A stretch of 64,000 nt of DNA. Origin: Chondrosia reniformis (lineage: Eukaryota; Porifera; Demospongiae; Chondrillida; Chondrillidae). Location: positions 6,014,001-6,078,000 of the forward strand of contig OX359191.1 of NCBI GenBank assembly GCA_947172415.1, written 5' to 3'. Shown piece after piece: positions 60,047 through 64,000 of the stretch. The notes under the pieces were generated by a model. That model was not told the origin of the DNA. It saw only the letters and a program-made list of their open reading frames with translations, and ran no database searches. Both the position numbers and the translations under genes were made by a program. Each line of letters begins with the position of its first letter. The stretch's first letter is position 1.

Positions 60047-63000
60047 TATAGAAGCCTATTAGTGGTGGCTACTGTTCCGTAGAATATTCTGTGCTGCAAT
60101 GGGGAAGTGTACTTATTGAAGTAACAGTCGCAGGTTTCTGTGTTGGATTATGCTGGAATGAACTGCTAAATTGTGCAGTCATGTAGTAAAGAATAGTTAC
60201 AGTTGCTGACCAAGCGCCTGTTATTCAACTACCATGTGGGCACTTAGATACCAAGTACATTCCGGGATCCTCCTATATTATGTTTCACATCTCCATTAGT
60301 ACTTTGATTAATCTACGTATATCTTTGTGGACTTAAATGCAGTATTAGTGGCTCAAGTCCACTTAAGGTAATGGTTAACATGTGATCATGACTTTAGACT
60401 CTAATACTCTAAAGAGAGGAATGGTTAACTTAATTACTTTCCTAATTCAAACTTCATGTTAAATTGATTTACAGCTGTAGGAAGTCATTGTCCTATTCCC
60501 TTTAGTATGACAGTTGTAATTAGATTTATGTCAATAATAGTAGAGATAAATTGGTATATGGCTTTTGTTGGAATTATCTTAATTTGTTCCCAGTGTTTAA
60601 GTCCAGATCTCCTTTTAATTATGTTGTATACTGTACAGATGATTAGTGTAATTGTAGAGAATGTACATATATACATACATACATATGCATAGGTGAATAC
60701 ATTGAAAGGATGGGGTGAATCAATGTGAAATTAAAACTATTTTTGGTTGTTAAATTGAAGTATGAAATAGAGTATCACCACCAGCGCATTTCTGGTACCT
60801 GCCATGTACCATATACTGCCTATGTAAATATGTTCATATATACTGCCTATCCACTACCTACGTTGACTGAAATATTGTTAAAACTGCAACATCTTTCACT
60901 AAGGCAAAATCTCCTGAAATCTTTCAAAGTTCCAAATACAACAGCATTTGGTATATACATAGGTCCTATTTAATTAGCCCATGCTGTACCTAGAGTGTGT
61001 CTACCTTGCCTTTGTGAGCTGTTTTGCACATGTTATGATGTAAGGGTTGGTTACCATTCACAAACAGTACAAGGAAGTACTCCAAGGCAGGAGAGGCAGT
61101 GAACTGTATCTGACTTCCCAAGAGAAACTCTGATGCAATTGTCGTTTATGTATGTGTGTGCATGACATTTGACTTCCACTAGCCTGACTAACTTGCTTAT
61201 CAGTTTAATGTACAAAAATGGAACTTTAATAGATAATCTAACTGTATTATGATCTTAAATAGCCCTACAAGTCCCTCTGGGAAGAGGCCATATTAGTGCC
61301 TTTGGTAAGCCATAAATGCATACTATTGTATATATTTCATATGTATATATTCTTCAACAGGTCTGAATGTGTACCTAGTTCCTTTCAGTGATTGTTATCA
61401 TTGGTACAAGACCATACCTGGAAATCTCAGTTTCCAAGTCTATCTCATTAGTAATATTCTCTCTGAATAGAAACTCAGATGGTAGGGTTTTATGACATAA
61501 ATCCTTTCATGTTCTTTGAATAGACTTTAAGGGAGTGTTATCATATATCATGTGTAGCATACTTGAGATTAGACGTCATATCTGTGTGGGTACGTATGTT
61601 TGGACATGAATATCCATATTCCAGTGATACCAGCCTTCCCCTTGAGTAGGGGGTGGGGTGACATTAGGCAATATATTTAAATACATTTAAAGGTAATTAT
61701 TAGGTACCTATCTCTTCTTACACAAAAATGATTTAGAGAGAGTGTAAAGGTCTTGAGGTAGTGTACGTATGTACTGTTATTATGGGGTTGTGTTGGTAAC
61801 CCTATAGCAATACTATTATGATGTCATAGGAACTATTACCAATTTATTTTTTGGATATCTTTGGCAGTATTGGGGAGGGGAGAATAGTCTGATTATCTCT
61901 ATCTCTTTAGCCTCTTAGTAGCTATATATTCATGATTACTGTTCATTGTCACTTTAATGAATATGTAAATTAGTTTAATCTACATCTTTTCAACTAATGA
62001 GCAGACAGCTTTTCATTGAAGACATGATTTCTTCAGTTCTGTCTATTGAACAAGACAGTTATTTAGTGCACCAGTTAGGCTATGAGTGTGGACTGCCATA
62101 GTTTTAGTTGACATGGAAACTGGGAATTAGCTAGACTTGTTGGTGACATAAGCTAGTTCCAAATTCATTTTCTATTTAAAGCTCACACCTCGGCTGAACT
62201 CTCACCTAAATATAAAGCAGTTTAATCTAATTGAAAGCATTCTCCATCACATATCCAGAGCTGACTGTTTACAAACTGTCCTTGAGAAGCCATAAAGTGG
62301 ATGGGTAGCTATTGTGCATTAGCATGCTACAATGTGTAAGGATGACAACGTGAAAACTGTAATGGTGCAGTTTCCTACTTCAGGTGTTGGACCTAATCTA
62401 ATTTGATTTTTATCTAGTTCTGGTATTCCAGTGTATCTACGTATATTAAAATTGTGACAGTGAATAATTGTAGCAGTGTAGCCTCAGTGTATCTATACGT
62501 AGTATACACCTTGCTGTATATAAGTATAAATGATGGCCAATGTAAAGGAGTAACTTAATTTCCCTACTTGTATAGCTATTGGACATGCCCTGTACATAAG
62601 GTGCGTAGGTCAGTGTACGTACTTACTTCCCATTTAAAACCTACCTCCATAGCAACTGGCTTTACATGGCTTTAAAGGGATTTCTAAATTATTGAGAAAA
62701 TCTTGCTAAGGTCAAATCAGCAGGTTTTTTGGTGTCCTGTCATGTTGGCTTCTCTTTGTAGTACTATGTTAGCTAAGGTTGAATGGCACCTTAACAATAG
62801 AAGACAGAAGAAATCCATACACTGTTGTCTTAACAACCATTTTGTAGTTTTTCCTACTAATCATTTAAAACCAAATCAAAGGCTATGAAGTATACTGTAC
62901 CTGCGGGACCATGTAATCTAGGTCAATGTAGAAGGTTGAAGGTTTTACAAACTATAAACTGTAATGAGTTTTGTATCCCTTCATGGATCAAATTGTGATA

Positions 63001-63360
63001 ATTGGCACCTTAATGGATTGACTTCAAAACATTTCTGTTTCTAGATGTGGTCATTAGGTTTGTTTTTCATGTTGGAAACAAAGTACTTTTAAAGGTACAT
63101 TGTCTCTACAGAAGCATATGTATTTATATACGTACATACCATAATACCTACATAGGTACGTACATAGGTATTTATCATGTAGAAATGGTAGTTATCCTGT
63201 TTCACTTCTCATATTGGTGGCTCCAACATACACAATCAGTGCCTACAAGTACATGTGCATATGTACAGATGAAAGGCATCTACCGCTCATCTAAAAGGAA
63301 ACTTACAATGCAGTATATACGTACATACAAGAAAAATCTAATACACAATTATCCTACATG
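60047..63360 (+). other. Intron of the kinase gene, no exon recognised
   Basis: AT-rich sequence. I looked for the continuation of the kinase N-lobe (LVKLG-, VAIK-like exons) and found none. Microsatellite-like 'tacgta' runs are frequent. Confidence 0.45.
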
Positions 63361-63830
63361 CTATGTCTATTCTGTACAAGAGCTTATACGGGCACTAAAC
63401 CTGAAGAAAGCTTTGGATGAAGATACAGGAGTCTTTTCTTCCTTCTTTTCCCTTCTTTCATCTTCTTCTCCACTGGGTCAGACCGCCATTTCTGGGAATT
63501 TCACCCTTCATCAGTGATCCTGGGAGTCTTTATCTTTTTCTTTATCTTGATCTTCTGTGAATCCTTGGCATACATACAAGCACACGAAGACATTACAGCC
63601 TGTATGCAAAGCTTCACTGGAGGAGCCATGAATAATCATTTCCCTACATGCTGCCATCGTGCAATGCCTACCCTGTTCTATATTAAAGAGCCTATAGGGA
63701 ACTAAACCTGGTAAGAGCTTCGGATGCAGATACAGGAGTCTTCTCTTTCTTCTTCTGCTCCACTGGGCCAGGCAGTTGCTTCTGGGAATTCCACCCTTCA
63801 TCAGTGACCCTGAGAAACTTTTTCTTCTTC
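63361..63830. repeat. Two tandem copies of the Penelope-associated repeat
   Basis: 63385-63540 and 63670-63830 share 'actaaacctg', 'gcttyggatgmagatacagg', 'tcttcttctccactggg' (approximately) and 'cacccttcatcagtga'. They are ~300 bp apart. The same family has fragments at 25460 and 32485. Confidence 0.7.
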
Positions 63831-64000
63831 TTGTTAATGTGTGAACCCATGAGCTAGTACCGTAACCAGTTACCAGAGGCACCACCTCAGGGAACCATGC
63901 AATCTCACAGTAACTCTACAATACACTCATTACATGTATACGTATGTATGTATGTGCAATAGGGAGTAATTTTAGTTGCGTTCAGTATGATAGATAAGTT

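Noticed and set aside
59660-60082. Long open frames on both strands
   Set aside because: They are by-products of a 33-bp repeat, whose length is a multiple of three. No start context, splice sites or family similarity.

Overview
The window is nuclear DNA of an intron-rich, AT-rich animal. The mix of genes suggests an early-branching metazoan, most likely a demosponge: a RasGRF-type exchange factor, a BRSK/SAD kinase, small Ig/FN3 receptors with NPxY tails, a CARD plus coiled-coil gene, and heavy loads of MITEs, MULE, LINE and Penelope-type debris. The species is an inference. No prokaryotic, organellar or viral features were seen.

Layout. Positions 253-18307 (+) hold about 22 exons of a Ras/Rho exchange factor in the order coiled coil, DH, PH, split REM, CDC25. 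Positions 21742-25755 (-) hold a five-exon single-pass surface protein that meets the exchange factor tail to tail. Positions 26721-27650 are a large minisatellite. Positions 30882-33318 (-) hold a complete four-exon Ig-domain receptor. Positions 33650-36735 are a segmental duplication of the tail-to-tail junction, carrying decayed last exons of both genes. Positions 37604-40856 (-) hold an Ig-FN3-Ig-FN3 receptor with a LINE fragment inserted exactly behind one splice donor. Positions 41191-47463 are a nested pair of DNA transposons. The inner one is a 5.8-kb MULE with an 8-bp target duplication and a gene combining a DDE transposase with SWIM, zf-CXXC and Ulp1-like protease parts. Positions 48215-49253 (-) hold receptor-like exon remnants.

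Positions 49465-53800 (+) hold a CARD-like exon that can splice in frame to a long coiled-coil exon with C2HC zinc fingers. This would give a roughly 1090-residue CARD-CC-ZF protein, or a 126-residue CARD-only form. Positions 55064-55423 (-) encode a small acidic protein. About 58.5-59.1 kb is a probable divergent promoter. Positions 59093-59419 (+) are the first two coding exons of a BRSK/SAD kinase that runs out of the window.

Several genes could be linked in signalling. Two receptor tails share NPAY and a final YxNL; YxN is the known Grb2 SH2 consensus. A CARD-CC gene of the scaffold type used in innate signalling sits next to them. That they cooperate is inference from clustering and motifs only. 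All exon joins were made by eye from GT/AG sites and reading phase, and coordinates may be off by a few bases.
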